The translations under genes and the position numbers were made by a program. The notes below the pieces were generated by a model, which saw only the letters and a list, made by a program, of their open reading frames with translations, ran no database searches and was not told where the DNA came from. From contig NZ_JASAOI010000023.1 in NCBI RefSeq assembly GCF_029953285.1, forward strand, positions 1 to 64,000: 64,000 nt of DNA, written 5' to 3'. This document shows positions 52,001 to 61,437 of this stretch, piece by piece; within the stretch, counting starts at the first letter, position 1; every line of letters begins with the position of its first letter. Source of the stretch: Yinghuangia seranimata. Its GTDB lineage: Bacteria; Actinomycetota; Actinomycetes; Streptomycetales; Streptomycetaceae.

Positions 52001-53554
52001 CTACTTCGCCGGCCGGGTCTCCCAGGCGACGTCCGGCAGGTAGCTGGGGCCGTAGTTGAAGCCGGTCATCTTCTTGCCGTTGAAGGCGTAGATGCCGTCC
52101 ATGCGCAGCACACCGACGAACCACGCCTGCTCGACGACGTAGCGCATGACGTCCTGGTACATCGGCGGCTGCTGGGCCTCGGGCGCGGCGTTCGCGGCGG
52201 CCAGCTTGCTCGTCAGCACCGGGTCCTCGGTCGCGAACGGGTTGAACGCGGTGGCGTGCGGCAGCATCCAGTCGAGCGACGCGAAGTAGGTCGCGGCGCC
52301 GCCGTACCCGTAGCCGAGCACGGGGAACCTCTTCGACGTGGCGTTGACGATCCACTGGCCGACGGTCGCGTCAGTGGTGACGTTCGCCTTGACGCCGACC
52401 TGCTTCCACTGCTCGATGACCGCCTGGGTGATCAGGTCCATGCCCAGCAGGCTCTGCGTCTCGACGTCGACGGTGAACCCGTCCGGGTAGCCCGCCTCGG
52501 CGAGCAGCTGCTTGGCCTTCGCGGGGTCGTACGGGTAGCGGTTGTCCAGGTCGGCCGCGAAGCCGTCGAGCCCCGGCAGCGAGATCTGCGTGGTCGGCTG
52601 CGCGTACGACTGGAACAGCGCCTTGGCGATCGCCTCGCGGTTCACCGCGTAGTTCAGCGCCTGGCGCACCCGCAGGTCCTTGAGCGGCTTGGCGATGGTG
52701 CCCTGACGGTCCACCAGGTTCACGCCGGTGAAGATCGCCGGGCTGTTGACCACCGACAGGCCGCCGGACTTCGCCGTGTCGACCTGGCTGGGGAGGATGT
52801 TGGTGATGTCGGCCTGGCCGGTCTTGACCGCCTGGATCGCCGACTGGGGGTTCGGGATGACCTTGATGACCACCTTCTTCCAGTGGATCCGCGACGCGTC
52901 CCAATACCCCGGGTTGGGGACGTAGGTGTAGTGGTCGCCGGACACCGTTCCCCCGGGGTCGAGCGTGTACGGCCCGGCGCCGTACGACCCGGTGCCGAGC
53001 TTGTCCGGGGCGACGAGGCCCTTGGGGCTGATGACCGAGCCGACCATGGTGATCTGCTCGAGCATGCGCGGCAGCGCCGGGTTGGGGCTGCTGCAGTGGA
53101 TGTGCACGACGTCGGCGCCCTTGGCGGTCACCGATTCGATCGCGGACGTCCACGAGACGTTCAGGCCGTTCTTGCGCACGTAGTCCAGCGACGCGGCGAC
53201 CGCCTCGGCGTTGACCGGGGTGCCGTCGGCGAAGTTCACGCCGGCGCGCAGCTTGAGCTCGAAGTCGGTGTTGCCGGTGCCGACGTAGCCCCATTCGGTG
53301 GCGAGCGCGGGATGGACCTTGCCGTCCTGGCCGGTCCGCAGGAGGGTGTCGTACGCCAGGTTCACGAACCAGTTGTCCGAGCCGACGTTGGCCTTGGCCG
53401 GGTCGAGGCTGGCGGGCGGGCTGAGGGTGACGATGTTGAGGGTGTCGCTCTTGCCGCCGGAGCTGCTCGACGAGCTGCCCCCGCAGCCGGTGGCGGCGAG
53501 CGCGAGCGCGGCGAGTCCCGCGACCGCGGTGCTGAATCTGGTGCGTCTGCGCAT
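52001..53554 (-). CDS. ABC transporter substrate-binding lipoprotein (SBP family 5, peptide type)
   Basis: A 517-residue lipoprotein: signal [18 protein letters not shown] with lipobox LAATGC, then a Ser/Gly tether. The family-5 domain follows with [40 protein letters not shown] and [20 protein letters not shown]. Four Cys total are few; one is in [10 protein letters not shown]. Family 5 binds peptides but also sugars, opines, nickel chelates and aromatic amides. It is the last gene of the importer operon, 14 nt from the ATPase. Confidence 0.92.
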   Translation of the reverse strand: MRRRTRFSTAVAGLAALALAATGCGGSSSSSSGGKSDTLNIVTLSPPASLDPAKANVGSDNWFVNLAYDTLLRTGQDGKVHPALATEWGYVGTGNTDFELKLRAGVNFADGTPVNAEAVAASLDYVRKNGLNVSWTSAIESVTAKGADVVHIHCSSPNPALPRMLEQITMVGSVISPKGLVAPDKLGTGSYGAGPYTLDPGGTVSGDHYTYVPNPGYWDASRIHWKKVVIKVIPNPQSAIQAVKTGQADITNILPSQVDTAKSGGLSVVNSPAIFTGVNLVDRQGTIAKPLKDLRVRQALNYAVNREAIAKALFQSYAQPTTQISLPGLDGFAADLDNRYPYDPAKAKQLLAEAGYPDGFTVDVETQSLLGMDLITQAVIEQWKQVGVKANVTTDATVGQWIVNATSKRFPVLGYGYGGAATYFASLDWMLPHATAFNPFATEDPVLTSKLAAANAAPEAQQPPMYQDVMRYVVEQAWFVGVLRMDGIYAFNGKKMTGFNYGPSYLPDVAWETRPAK

Positions 53555-53568
53555 GGTTCGTGCCTTCC

Positions 53569-54630
53569 TTAGGGGTTCTTCGGCCGGGGGAGGTGCTTCG
53601 GTCCGGCCGAGGCGGGGCTCGGGACGGGCGGCTCGACGACGAGGTGGCAGGCCACCGACCGTTCGGACGACGGTGCGCCGTCCGGTCCGGCGCCGAGGGT
53701 CAGCAGGGGCGGACGCTTCTCGCGGCAGACGTCCACCGCGATCGGGCAGCGGTGCGCGAACACGCAGCCGGTTGCGGAAGGCGCCGCCGCGGTTCCGGTA
53801 CCGGCGCCCGCCGCATCGGCCCGGGCCAGCCGGCGGGTGCGCTGCGCGGCGGGGTCGGGTTCGGGGGCGGCGGCCAGCAGGGCCTGGGTGTACGGGTGCG
53901 CCGGGCGGTCGTACACCTCGCCCGCGTCGCCGGCCTCCAGCACCTGGCCCCGGTAGAGCACGAGGATCCGGTGCGACAGGTGGCGCACGACAGGCAGGTC
54001 GTGGGCGATGAACAGGTAGCTGAGCGACAGTTCGCTCTGCAGCTCGGCCAGCAGGTTCATCACCTGGGCCTGGATGGACAGGTCCAGCGCACTGACCGGC
54101 TCGTCGCAGATCACCAGCTTCGGCGACAGCATCAGCGCGCGGGCGATCGCGATGCGCTGGCGCTGGCCGCCGGAGAACTGGCCGGGATAGCGGCCGGCGG
54201 TGTCCGCCGGCATGCCGACCCGCTCCAGCATTGCGGTGACACGATTCAGCACCTCGGCCTTGCCGAGTTTCTCGTGGACCAGCAGCGGCTCGGCCAGCGT
54301 CTGGCCGATGGTGCGCGCCGGGTTCAGCGACGAGTACGGGTCCTGGAACACCACCTGCAGCCGGTCGCTGAGGCCGCGTCGGGTGCGCGGCGCGGCGCGT
54401 GTGATGTCCTGCCCGGCGAAGCGGATCTCGCCGGAGTGCACCGGGTTCAGACCGAGGATCGCCCGGCCGATGGTGGACTTCCCGGAGCCGGACTCGCCGA
54501 CCAGGCCTACGGTTTCGCCTTCGCGGACGGTGAAGCCGACGCCGTCCACCGCGCGCAGCGGCGGGGTGCCGCGGCCCTGGCGGAACTGCACGGACAGGTC
54601 GCGGACCTCGAGGATGTTCGGTGGCGTCAT
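53569..54630 (-). CDS. Oligopeptide-type ABC transporter ATP-binding protein (DppF/OppF-like)
   Basis: A 353-residue ATPase: Walker [10 protein letters not shown] near residue 45, signature [15 protein letters not shown], Walker [14 protein letters not shown] and [13 protein letters not shown]. The C-terminal oligopeptide domain has the Cys pattern [16 protein letters not shown], which may hold an iron-sulfur cluster as in other Opp ATPases. The ATG overlaps the upstream fusion gene stop by four bases (ATGA). Confidence 0.93.
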   Translation of the reverse strand: MTPPNILEVRDLSVQFRQGRGTPPLRAVDGVGFTVREGETVGLVGESGSGKSTIGRAILGLNPVHSGEIRFAGQDITRAAPRTRRGLSDRLQVVFQDPYSSLNPARTIGQTLAEPLLVHEKLGKAEVLNRVTAMLERVGMPADTAGRYPGQFSGGQRQRIAIARALMLSPKLVICDEPVSALDLSIQAQVMNLLAELQSELSLSYLFIAHDLPVVRHLSHRILVLYRGQVLEAGDAGEVYDRPAHPYTQALLAAAPEPDPAAQRTRRLARADAAGAGTGTAAAPSATGCVFAHRCPIAVDVCREKRPPLLTLGAGPDGAPSSERSVACHLVVEPPVPSPASAGPKHLPRPKNP

Positions 54631-56582
54631 CGGAGGCTGCCCTCCTCGATCAGGGACTGGACGTGGATGCAGCGGGTGAGGCGGCCCGCCTGGGGCTCGG
54701 TCAGCGCGACCGCGTCGGCGCGGCACGCGTCGGTGGCCAGGTCGCAGCGCGCCGCGAACCGGCAGCCGTGCGGCCAGTCGCGAGGCGCCGGCACCGCGCC
54801 GGGGATCGTCGGCAGCGGCTCGCCCCACACCGCCTTGTGCGGGTTGGCCGCCATCAGACCCGCGGTGTACGGGTGCATGGGGCGCGCGAACATCGGCTCG
54901 ACGTCCGCCTGTTCGACGACCTGGCCGGCGTACATCACCACCGCGCGGCGGCACAGGTCGGCCACCACGCCCCAGTCGTGCGTGACGATCAGCACGGCCA
55001 TGCCGGTGCGCTCCTGCAACTCGCGCAGCAGGCCCAGGATTTCCGCCTGGACGGTGACGTCCAGCGCGGTGGTGGGCTCGTCGGCGATCAGCAGGCGCGG
55101 CTCGCCGGCCAGTGCGAGCGCGATGGCGACGCGCTGCGCCATGCCGCCGGACAGCTGGTGCGGGTAACGGCGCGCGACCGCCTCGGGGTTCGGGATGTGC
55201 ACCGAGTCCAGCAGTTCGACGGCGCGCTTCCGGGCCTCCTCACGGCTGCCGCCGCGGTGTGTGTGGACGGCTTCGGCGAGCTGGCGTCCGACCGGGTACG
55301 TGGGGTCGAGCGCCACCATGGGCTCCTGCGACACGTACGCGATGCCGGTGCCGCGGATCGCCGCCATCGCGTCGCGCGACCCGCTCACCTCGACACCGTC
55401 GAACACGACGCTGCCCGCGGTGATCCGGCCGCCGCCCGGGATGAGCCCGAGCACGCCCAGCGAGGTCACCGACTTGCCGCACCCGGATTCGCCGACCAGG
55501 CCGACGGTTTCGCCGGGCGCGACGTCGAGGCTCACACCGTCGACGACGCGGGTGCCACCGATCTCGATGGTGAGGCCGCGTACCGACAGCAGGGCCTGCG
55601 GGTCGGGCGGCAACGGCGCCTCGGAGCCGGCGTCGGCGGGCGCCGCGGCGGCCTTGGCCTTGGCCTTGTCCGGTCCCGAACTCGCTTTGGAGACCGACCA
55701 CTTCTCGACCGCCGCATCGCGGATCGCGTCGCCCAGCAGGGCCAGCGCGACGACCGTCAGCACCAGCGGGACACCGGCGGGCACCAGCATCCACGGGTCG
55801 CGGTCGATGGCCTGGGAGGCGTCCGCGACCAGGCCGCCCCACGACGGGTCCGGCGGCTGCGCGCCGAGCCCCAGGTAGCCGAGCCCGGCCTGGATGATGA
55901 CGACGATGGCCGAGAACAGCGCGCCCTGGACGATGATGGTGCTGGCCATGCGCGGCAGGACGTGCCGCCGCAGGATCTGCCCGTGCGTCAGCCCCGCGAC
56001 CTTCGCGGCCGCGATGAACAACTCCTCGCGGATGGTCAGCGTCTGCGCGCGCAACACCCGCATCAGGCCCGGGGCTCCGAGGATGCCGAACGTGATCATC
56101 GCGGCGTGCAGGTTCCCGGGGAAGACCGCGAGCACCACCAGCACGATGATGATGGGCGGCATCGCGAACATCATGTCGGCGACCCGGGTGGTCACCCAGT
56201 CCACCCAGCCGCCCCGGTAGCCCGCGAGCAGGCCGAGCGTCACACCGATGAGCAGGTACACGGTGAGCGCTTCGACGACCGCGCCCAGGGTCGACCGGCC
56301 GCCGAACAGCAGGCGGCTGAGCAGGTCGCGGCCGAGCACGTCGGTGCCGAGCAGGTGGCTGCCGGACGGGCCGGACAGCACGTTGTCGAGGTCCTGTGAC
56401 AGCGGATCGTGCGCGGTGAACAGCGGCGCGGCGGTGGTGGCCAGGAGCAGCAGTGCCAGCCACGCCGTCGCGATCACCGCGGCCGGGCGGCGCAGCACGC
56501 GGCGGACCAGGCCTGGCGAAGAAGGCTTTGCGGTAGGGGAGTTCACCGCGGCGTTCGCGGTCGCTTGTGCTGTCGTACTCAT
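54627..56582 (-). CDS. DppC-DppD fusion: peptide-type ABC permease plus ATPase
   Basis: A 651-residue chain. Residues about 20-305 are a DppC-like permease with six helices and the coupling loop around [20 protein letters not shown] short Ala/Lys-rich linker ([14 protein letters not shown]) follows, then a DppD-like ATPase from about 335: Walker [10 protein letters not shown] near 364, signature [15 protein letters not shown], Walker [14 protein letters not shown], and C-terminal Cys cluster [15 protein letters not shown]. Fused permease-ATPases occur in actinobacteria. The ATG overlaps the dppB-like stop (ATGA). Confidence 0.92.
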   Translation of the reverse strand: MSTTAQATANAAVNSPTAKPSSPGLVRRVLRRPAAVIATAWLALLLLATTAAPLFTAHDPLSQDLDNVLSGPSGSHLLGTDVLGRDLLSRLLFGGRSTLGAVVEALTVYLLIGVTLGLLAGYRGGWVDWVTTRVADMMFAMPPIIIVLVVLAVFPGNLHAAMITFGILGAPGLMRVLRAQTLTIREELFIAAAKVAGLTHGQILRRHVLPRMASTIIVQGALFSAIVVIIQAGLGYLGLGAQPPDPSWGGLVADASQAIDRDPWMLVPAGVPLVLTVVALALLGDAIRDAAVEKWSVSKASSGPDKAKAKAAAAPADAGSEAPLPPDPQALLSVRGLTIEIGGTRVVDGVSLDVAPGETVGLVGESGCGKSVTSLGVLGLIPGGGRITAGSVVFDGVEVSGSRDAMAAIRGTGIAYVSQEPMVALDPTYPVGRQLAEAVHTHRGGSREEARKRAVELLDSVHIPNPEAVARRYPHQLSGGMAQRVAIALALAGEPRLLIADEPTTALDVTVQAEILGLLRELQERTGMAVLIVTHDWGVVADLCRRAVVMYAGQVVEQADVEPMFARPMHPYTAGLMAANPHKAVWGEPLPTIPGAVPAPRDWPHGCRFAARCDLATDACRADAVALTEPQAGRLTRCIHVQSLIEEGSLR

Positions 56583-57526
56583 GCGGCACGCACCCTCGGG
56601 TCGAGCCGGCCGTAGGCCAGGTCCACGAGCAGATTGACCACGACCACCACGCCGGTGACGTACAGGACCACGCCCTGGATCACCGGGATGTCGTGCTGGA
56701 CCGTCGCCGACGACGTCTCCCCGCCGAGGCCCGGCAGGGCGAAAATCGTCTCGACGAAGACCGCCCCGGCCAGCAGGCTGACCATGACGACGCCGAGTAC
56801 GGTGACCACCGGCAGCGCCGCGTTGCGCAGCACGTGGCGGTAGAGGATCGAGCGCTGCCGGAAGCCGTTGGCCTCCATGACGCGGATGAAGTCGCGGGAC
56901 ATGGTGTCGAGCACCGAGTCGCGGGTCTGCTTGGCGATGATCGCGACCGAGCTCACCGACATGGACACCACCGGCAGCACCAGCGACCTGGCCCATTCGG
57001 TCGGATCGTCGGCGAACGGCACGTAGCCGGTGACCGGCAGCCAGCGCAGTTTGACCGCGAACAGCGCGATGAGCACGAGGGCCAGCCAGAACGCGGGCAC
57101 CGCGAGACCGACCAGCGACAGGACGTCGACGGTGCGGACCAGGGCGCCGCCGCGCCGCGCGCTGAGCACGCCGAGGCTCACGCCGATGATGCCGGACACG
57201 ATCGTGCCGGTGACGATGAGGGACAGCGAGACCGGGAGGCGCGTGTTGAGCATCTGCGCGACCGGCTCGCCGGTGAACAGTGACGCGCCGAGGTCACCGT
57301 GGAGCACACCACGCAACCAGTGCCAGTACTGGGCCGGCAGGGAGTCGTCGAGGCCCAGTCGGGCACGTACGTCGTCGTACTGCGCCTCGGTGGCGTGCTG
57401 GCCCACGATGGTTCGCGCGGGGTCCCCGGGGACCAGCGAGACCAGCACGAACGTGAAGGCGGAGACGACGAACAGCAGTGGTATGGACGACAACAGCCGC
57501 CTGACCACGAGTCGGAGAATGGCCAT
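56579..57526 (-). CDS. Peptide-type ABC permease (DppB/OppB-like)
   Basis: A 315-residue permease with six membrane helices. It starts MAILRLVVRRLLSSIPLLFV, carries the long outside loop DPARTIVGQHATEAQYDDVR of the DppB family, and has the EAA-like loop RVMEANGFRQRSILYRHVL. The ATG at 57526 has GAGG six bases upstream; a GTG two codons earlier is an alternative. First gene of the importer operon, transcribed away from the 458-nt region holding two TTGAC-type promoters that point the other way. Confidence 0.92.
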   Translation of the reverse strand: MAILRLVVRRLLSSIPLLFVVSAFTFVLVSLVPGDPARTIVGQHATEAQYDDVRARLGLDDSLPAQYWHWLRGVLHGDLGASLFTGEPVAQMLNTRLPVSLSLIVTGTIVSGIIGVSLGVLSARRGGALVRTVDVLSLVGLAVPAFWLALVLIALFAVKLRWLPVTGYVPFADDPTEWARSLVLPVVSMSVSSVAIIAKQTRDSVLDTMSRDFIRVMEANGFRQRSILYRHVLRNAALPVVTVLGVVMVSLLAGAVFVETIFALPGLGGETSSATVQHDIPVIQGVVLYVTGVVVVVNLLVDLAYGRLDPRVRAA

Positions 57527-57660
57527 GCTCACCTCGGGGGCGTGGGGCGATGCCCGGATTAATGGATTCAGCAGAGGATGGCGAGAGGTCGCGGGGGAGC
57601 CCTGAGGGCGTCGTTGGGGACCTGTGGCGGGAATCTGGTGCGGAACGTTAGCGCGTAATT

Positions 57661-57690
57661 TTGACTGTCGCTAGATTTGGAGCATAAATC
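57661..57690 (+). promoter_or_regulatory. Promoter family member P1, TTGACT-18-TAAATC
   Basis: TTGACTGTCGCTAGAT begins at 57661, with TAAATC after an 18-nt spacer. It shares TTGACTGTCG and AGAT with P2 at 59598 and the TTGAC(T/G)NTCG core with 57828 and 61377. It points toward the carboxylesterase gene 300 nt away but may also serve as a regulator site for the divergent importer operon. The surrounding 57527-57984 gap shows no gene. Confidence 0.55.
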
Positions 57691-57827
57691 TCGGCTGCGT
57701 CCACCTGTCGAGACGCGCAAAAGCGGCGGACCCGCCCGCCGGTGGGCATCGGGGTTCGCGCCCGACGGGCGCTCAGTCGGAGAGTCGCACGGCGCCGGGG
57801 CGCCTGGGTGCTTGAGCTTGCTTTTGG

Positions 57828-57857
57828 TTGACGATCGTTATGAGCGCGCAATAGCTT
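57828..57857 (+). promoter_or_regulatory. Promoter family member P1b, TTGACG-18-TAGCTT
   Basis: TTGACGATCG at 57828 with TAGCTT at 57852-57857 after 18 nt. The carboxylesterase start is at 57985, leaving a leader of about 120 nt. It shares the TTGAC(T/G)NTCG core with the three other sites. Confidence 0.6.
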
Positions 57858-57984
57858 GCGCACATCCAAACCCGACCGAACACTCGGTAGTTTTCAATGG
57901 GCGTCGGCGCAGCCATCCCGTCCCGGGCGATCCGCGCCGGGCGGGGGAGAGCGGTGCGCCGGCCGCCGTGGGAGGAAGCGCCAC

Positions 57985-59481
57985 ATGGGTCAGCCTCAGG
58001 ACGACACCGCCCCCGAAGTCCACACGAGCTCGGGCCGCGTCCGCGGCGGATACGAGAACGGACTCGCCGTGTTCAAAGGGGTGCCCTACGCCGCCCCGCC
58101 CGTGGGCCCGTTGCGGTGGCAGCCCGCCGCTCCGCACCCGGGATGGAGCGGAACGCGGGACGCCGCGGCGTTCGGCCCCTCCGCGCCCCAGGCCGTCCGG
58201 GAGGGCGACCCCGTCCTCGGCGGCCACGGATTCCCGCCGTTCGACGAGGACTGCCTGACCCTCAACATCTGGACGCCGGCCGCCGACGCCGCCGCCCGGC
58301 CGGTCCTGGTCTGGATCCACGGCGGCGCGTACATCTCCGGGTCGAGCGCCATGCCGAACTACTCGGGCGAGACGTTCGCCCGCGACGGCGACCTCGTCGT
58401 GGTCACCCTCACCTACCGGCTCGGGCCGCTGGGGCTGCTGTACTTCGGCGGCTCCGACGGCGAGGCCGCGCCCGGCAACGCGTGGCTCTCCGACCAGGCC
58501 GCCGCGCTGCGCTGGGTGCACGACAACATCGCCGCGTTCGGCGGAGACCCCGGCAACATCACGGTCGCGGGACAGTCGGCGGGCGCCCAGGCCACCGCGG
58601 CGCTCGCGGGACATCCCGACACCCGGGGCCTGTTCCGGCGGGCCATCCTCCAGAGCGTCCCGCTCGGCATGCCTCTCGCCACGCCCGCGCAGGCTCGCGC
58701 CAGTACGGCGGCGTTCCTGGAGACGGTCGGTGTGAAGAACGTCGACGAGTTGCGCGACGTGTCCTGGCCGAAGCTGGTCGAGGCGTCCGTCGAACTCCTC
58801 ATCGCCACGCTGCGCTGGGGGCATTGGGCGGTTCCGTTCGTGCCGGTGCTCGACGGTTCGACCATCCCGCGCCCACCGGTCGACAGCCTGCTCGACGGGC
58901 CCGGCGCCGACCTCGACGTGCTGGTCGGCTGGACCCGGGAGGAGGCCGCGTTCAGCTTCGCCGTGAACGAGATGTACGCGTCGGCGGACAGGGAGCAGGT
59001 CCTGGGCCGGCTGCGCGAGAGCCTCGGCGAGGACGCGGAACGCGCCTATGCCGCGTATGAGGCGGCCCGCCCCGGCGCGCGGCCGATCGACGTCCTCGTC
59101 GACCTGACCACCGACGAGGCCTTCCGCAAGCCCACCCTCGAGTTCGCCGAGGCCCGTGCCGGGCAGGGGCGGCCGGTGTGGGTCTACGAGTTCGACTTCC
59201 CGACCCCCGCGCACGACGGTGTCCTGGGCGCCCCGCACTGCCTGGACCTGCCGTTCGTGTTCGACAACTTCGACGCCTGGGCGCATGCGCCGTTCATCGC
59301 CGGGATGGAAGGGCGGGTCCGGGACGGCCTCGCGGCGGCCATGCACCGCGCGTGGATCGCCTTCATCCGCACGGGCGACCCCAACCACCCCGCACTGCCC
59401 ACGTGGGTGCCGTACGACCGGCAGTCGCGCACCACCATGCACTTCGACACGGTGATCACGGCGCAGGCGCACCGCGCGTAG
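57985..59481 (+). CDS. Type-B carboxylesterase, second copy
   Basis: A 498-residue esterase: LAVFKGVPYAAPPVGPLRWQ, DCLTLNIWTPAAD, oxyanion loop VWIHGGAYISGSS and nucleophile AGQSAGAQATAAL, where Gln replaces the usual Glu of GESAG. WTREEAAFSF may give the acid, and GAPHCLDLPFVF the His. No signal peptide, so it would act inside the cell. It is behind two members of the TTGAC promoter family and followed by the aryl-CoA ligase gene, fitting release of an aromatic acid from an ester (inference). Confidence 0.92.
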   Translation: MGQPQDDTAPEVHTSSGRVRGGYENGLAVFKGVPYAAPPVGPLRWQPAAPHPGWSGTRDAAAFGPSAPQAVREGDPVLGGHGFPPFDEDCLTLNIWTPAADAAARPVLVWIHGGAYISGSSAMPNYSGETFARDGDLVVVTLTYRLGPLGLLYFGGSDGEAAPGNAWLSDQAAALRWVHDNIAAFGGDPGNITVAGQSAGAQATAALAGHPDTRGLFRRAILQSVPLGMPLATPAQARASTAAFLETVGVKNVDELRDVSWPKLVEASVELLIATLRWGHWAVPFVPVLDGSTIPRPPVDSLLDGPGADLDVLVGWTREEAAFSFAVNEMYASADREQVLGRLRESLGEDAERAYAAYEAARPGARPIDVLVDLTTDEAFRKPTLEFAEARAGQGRPVWVYEFDFPTPAHDGVLGAPHCLDLPFVFDNFDAWAHAPFIAGMEGRVRDGLAAAMHRAWIAFIRTGDPNHPALPTWVPYDRQSRTTMHFDTVITAQAHRA

Positions 59482-59498
59482 CGCGCCCGGGCGGGGCC

Positions 59499-59525
59499 GG
59501 CCGGGGCTCTCGTCGAGCCCCGGCC
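59499..59525. terminator. Hairpin after the second carboxylesterase gene
   Basis: GGCCGGGGCTC (59499-59509) and GAGCCCCGGCC (59515-59525) form a perfect 11-bp stem with a 5-nt loop, 17 bases after the stop. It separates the esterase from the ligase gene, which has its own promoter. Confidence 0.75.
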
Positions 59526-59597
59526 GCCCAGCTGACACGATTCAGCGCGATTGCCCGGCGGATTCGGCAGCAATGGGATGGATCATATCGCGTCTCA

Positions 59598-59627
59598 TTG
59601 ACTGTCGTCAGATCTCGTGGATAACGT
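59598..59627 (+). promoter_or_regulatory. Promoter family member P2, TTGACT-18-TAACGT
   Basis: TTGACTGTCGTCAGAT at 59598 with TAACGT at 59622-59627 after an 18-nt spacer, 40 nt before the ligase start. It is nearly the same as P1 at 57661 over the first 26 bases. Confidence 0.65.
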
Positions 59628-59667
59628 GAGGCTACGACCCCGCTCACATCAGGACGAGGTGGCGCTC

Positions 59668-61290
59668 ATGGAGCTGTCCCCATCCGCCCACGTAGACAGT
59701 TTCTGTCGCGATCGGCTTCCCCCCTTCGAGCAGTGGCCCGACCTGCTCTTCGAACTGCCTGAGGTGCACTACCCCGACCGGCTCAACTGCGGCACCGCGC
59801 TGTTGGACGACGTCATCGCGGCCTTCGGCCCGGACCGCCGCTGTCTGGTGACGCCGCAGCAGAGCTGGACGTACGGCGACCTGCTCCATCGCGCGCAGCA
59901 GGTCGCCCAGGTGCTGACCGAGGACCTCGGTCTGGTGCCCGGCAACCGTGTACTGCTGCGCGGCCCGAACAACCCCTGGCTGGTGGCCTGTTGGTTCGGA
60001 GTGCTGCGCGCCGGCGGGGTCGTGGTGACCACGATGCCGCTGCTGCGCGCACACGAGCTCACGACACTGGCCGAGATCAGCCTCCCCACGGTCGCGATCT
60101 GCGACCACCGGTTCCTGGACGAGCTGAACGCCGCCGCCGTGCCGGGGCTCTCCGTCGTCGCGTACGGCGGGGAGGGCGACGACGACCTGACGGCCCGCTG
60201 CGCCGCCAAGCCCGGCGTCTTCGCCCCGGTGGACACCGCCGCCGACGACGTCGCGCTCGTCGCCTTCACCTCCGGCACGACCGGGCGCCCCAAGGCGACC
60301 ATGCACTTCCACCGCGACGTGCTGGCGAACGCCGACACCTTCTCCAGGCACATCATCAAGCCCGAGCCCGACGACCTGTTCACCGGGACCCCGCCGCTCG
60401 GCTTCACCTTCGGTCTCGGCGGCCTGGTGGTGTTCCCGCTCCGCGTGGGCGCCGCGACGCTGCTCACCGAGCGCGCCACGCCTGACGAACTGGCGGACCT
60501 CGTAGCGGATTTCGGCGTGACGGTGCTGTTCACCGCGCCGACCGCCTACCGGGCGATCCTGGCCGCCGGGCTCGCGCCGAGGCTGACCTCGCTGCGCCGC
60601 TGCATCTCGGCCGGCGAGGCGCTGCCCGCCGCGGTCTGGGACGCGTTCCACGCCGCGACCGGGGTGCGCATCATCGACGGCATAGGGGCGACGGAGATGC
60701 TGCACGTGTTCATCTCCGCCGCCGACGACGACATCCGTCCCGGCGCGACCGGCCTCGCGGTGCCCGGCTACACCGCGGAGGTACTGGCGCCCGACGGCGG
60801 CCGCGCCCCGGACGGCGAGCCGGGCCTGCTCGCGGTCAAGGGCCCGACCGGCTGCCGCTACCTCGACGACGCGCGCCAGCTCACCTACGTCAAGGACGGC
60901 TGGAACATCACCGGCGACACCTACATCCGTGACGCGGACGGCTACTTCTGGTATCAGGCGCGCAGCGACGACATGATCATCTCGTCCGGCTACAACATCG
61001 CGGGGCCCGAGGTCGAACAGGCGCTGCTCGCCCACCCGGACGTCGTCGAATGCGGCGTCGCCGGAGCCCCCGACGCCGCGCGCGGCACGATCGTCATGGC
61101 CTTCGTCGTGCTGCGCGAGGGCGTCGAGCGTGACGAAGCCACCGTGAAGGCGCTCCAGGACTTCGTCAAGGCGACGGTCGCGCCGTACAAGTACCCGCGC
61201 GCCGTCGAGTTCGTCGACGCGCTGCCGCGCACCAGCAACGGCAAGCTGCTGCGCGCGGAACTGCACGCCTGGGCCGCGAAGTCGCCGTGA
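59668..61290 (+). CDS. Aryl-CoA ligase (benzoate/2-aminobenzoate-CoA ligase family)
   Basis: A 540-residue adenylate-forming enzyme: P-loop FTSGTTGRPKATMHFHRD (residues about 198-215), DGIGATEMLHVFISA (A5), DGWNITGDTYIRDADGYFWY (A7), DDMIISSGYNIAGPEVEQAL (A8) and RTSNGKLLRAEL with the catalytic Lys (A10). The MLHVFIS A5 region is that of benzoate- and 2-aminobenzoate-CoA ligases. Together with the monooxygenase/reductase downstream, 2-aminobenzoate or salicylate is the best guess for substrate. The ATG at 59668 has GAGGTGG; an upstream GTG is less likely. Confidence 0.9.
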   Translation: MELSPSAHVDSFCRDRLPPFEQWPDLLFELPEVHYPDRLNCGTALLDDVIAAFGPDRRCLVTPQQSWTYGDLLHRAQQVAQVLTEDLGLVPGNRVLLRGPNNPWLVACWFGVLRAGGVVVTTMPLLRAHELTTLAEISLPTVAICDHRFLDELNAAAVPGLSVVAYGGEGDDDLTARCAAKPGVFAPVDTAADDVALVAFTSGTTGRPKATMHFHRDVLANADTFSRHIIKPEPDDLFTGTPPLGFTFGLGGLVVFPLRVGAATLLTERATPDELADLVADFGVTVLFTAPTAYRAILAAGLAPRLTSLRRCISAGEALPAAVWDAFHAATGVRIIDGIGATEMLHVFISAADDDIRPGATGLAVPGYTAEVLAPDGGRAPDGEPGLLAVKGPTGCRYLDDARQLTYVKDGWNITGDTYIRDADGYFWYQARSDDMIISSGYNIAGPEVEQALLAHPDVVECGVAGAPDAARGTIVMAFVVLREGVERDEATVKALQDFVKATVAPYKYPRAVEFVDALPRTSNGKLLRAELHAWAAKSP

Positions 61291-61376
61291 CGACGGTTTG
61301 CGGTCGGCCCGAGGGCGGTGGGGTCCGCAGGCTCCCGGAGCGGGATACGGCCGAGGCCGTCGAATATCTCGTAAAT

Positions 61377-61406
61377 TTGACGCTCGCAATATGAGCGGCA
61401 TAGAGT
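61377..61406 (+). promoter_or_regulatory. Promoter family member P3, TTGACG-18-TAGAGT
   Basis: TTGACGCTCG at 61377 with TAGAGT at 61401-61406 after an 18-nt spacer, 31 nt before the GTG start of the monooxygenase/reductase gene. It gives that gene a promoter separate from the ligase but of the same family. Confidence 0.65.
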
Positions 61407-61437
61407 CGTGGTGGACCAGGAACATCAGGAGGACCCT

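Noticed and set aside
57648-57869. Minus-strand 73-codon frame upstream of the importer operon
   Set aside because: Basic low-complexity sequence, no ribosome-binding site, and it covers two promoter motifs on the other strand.
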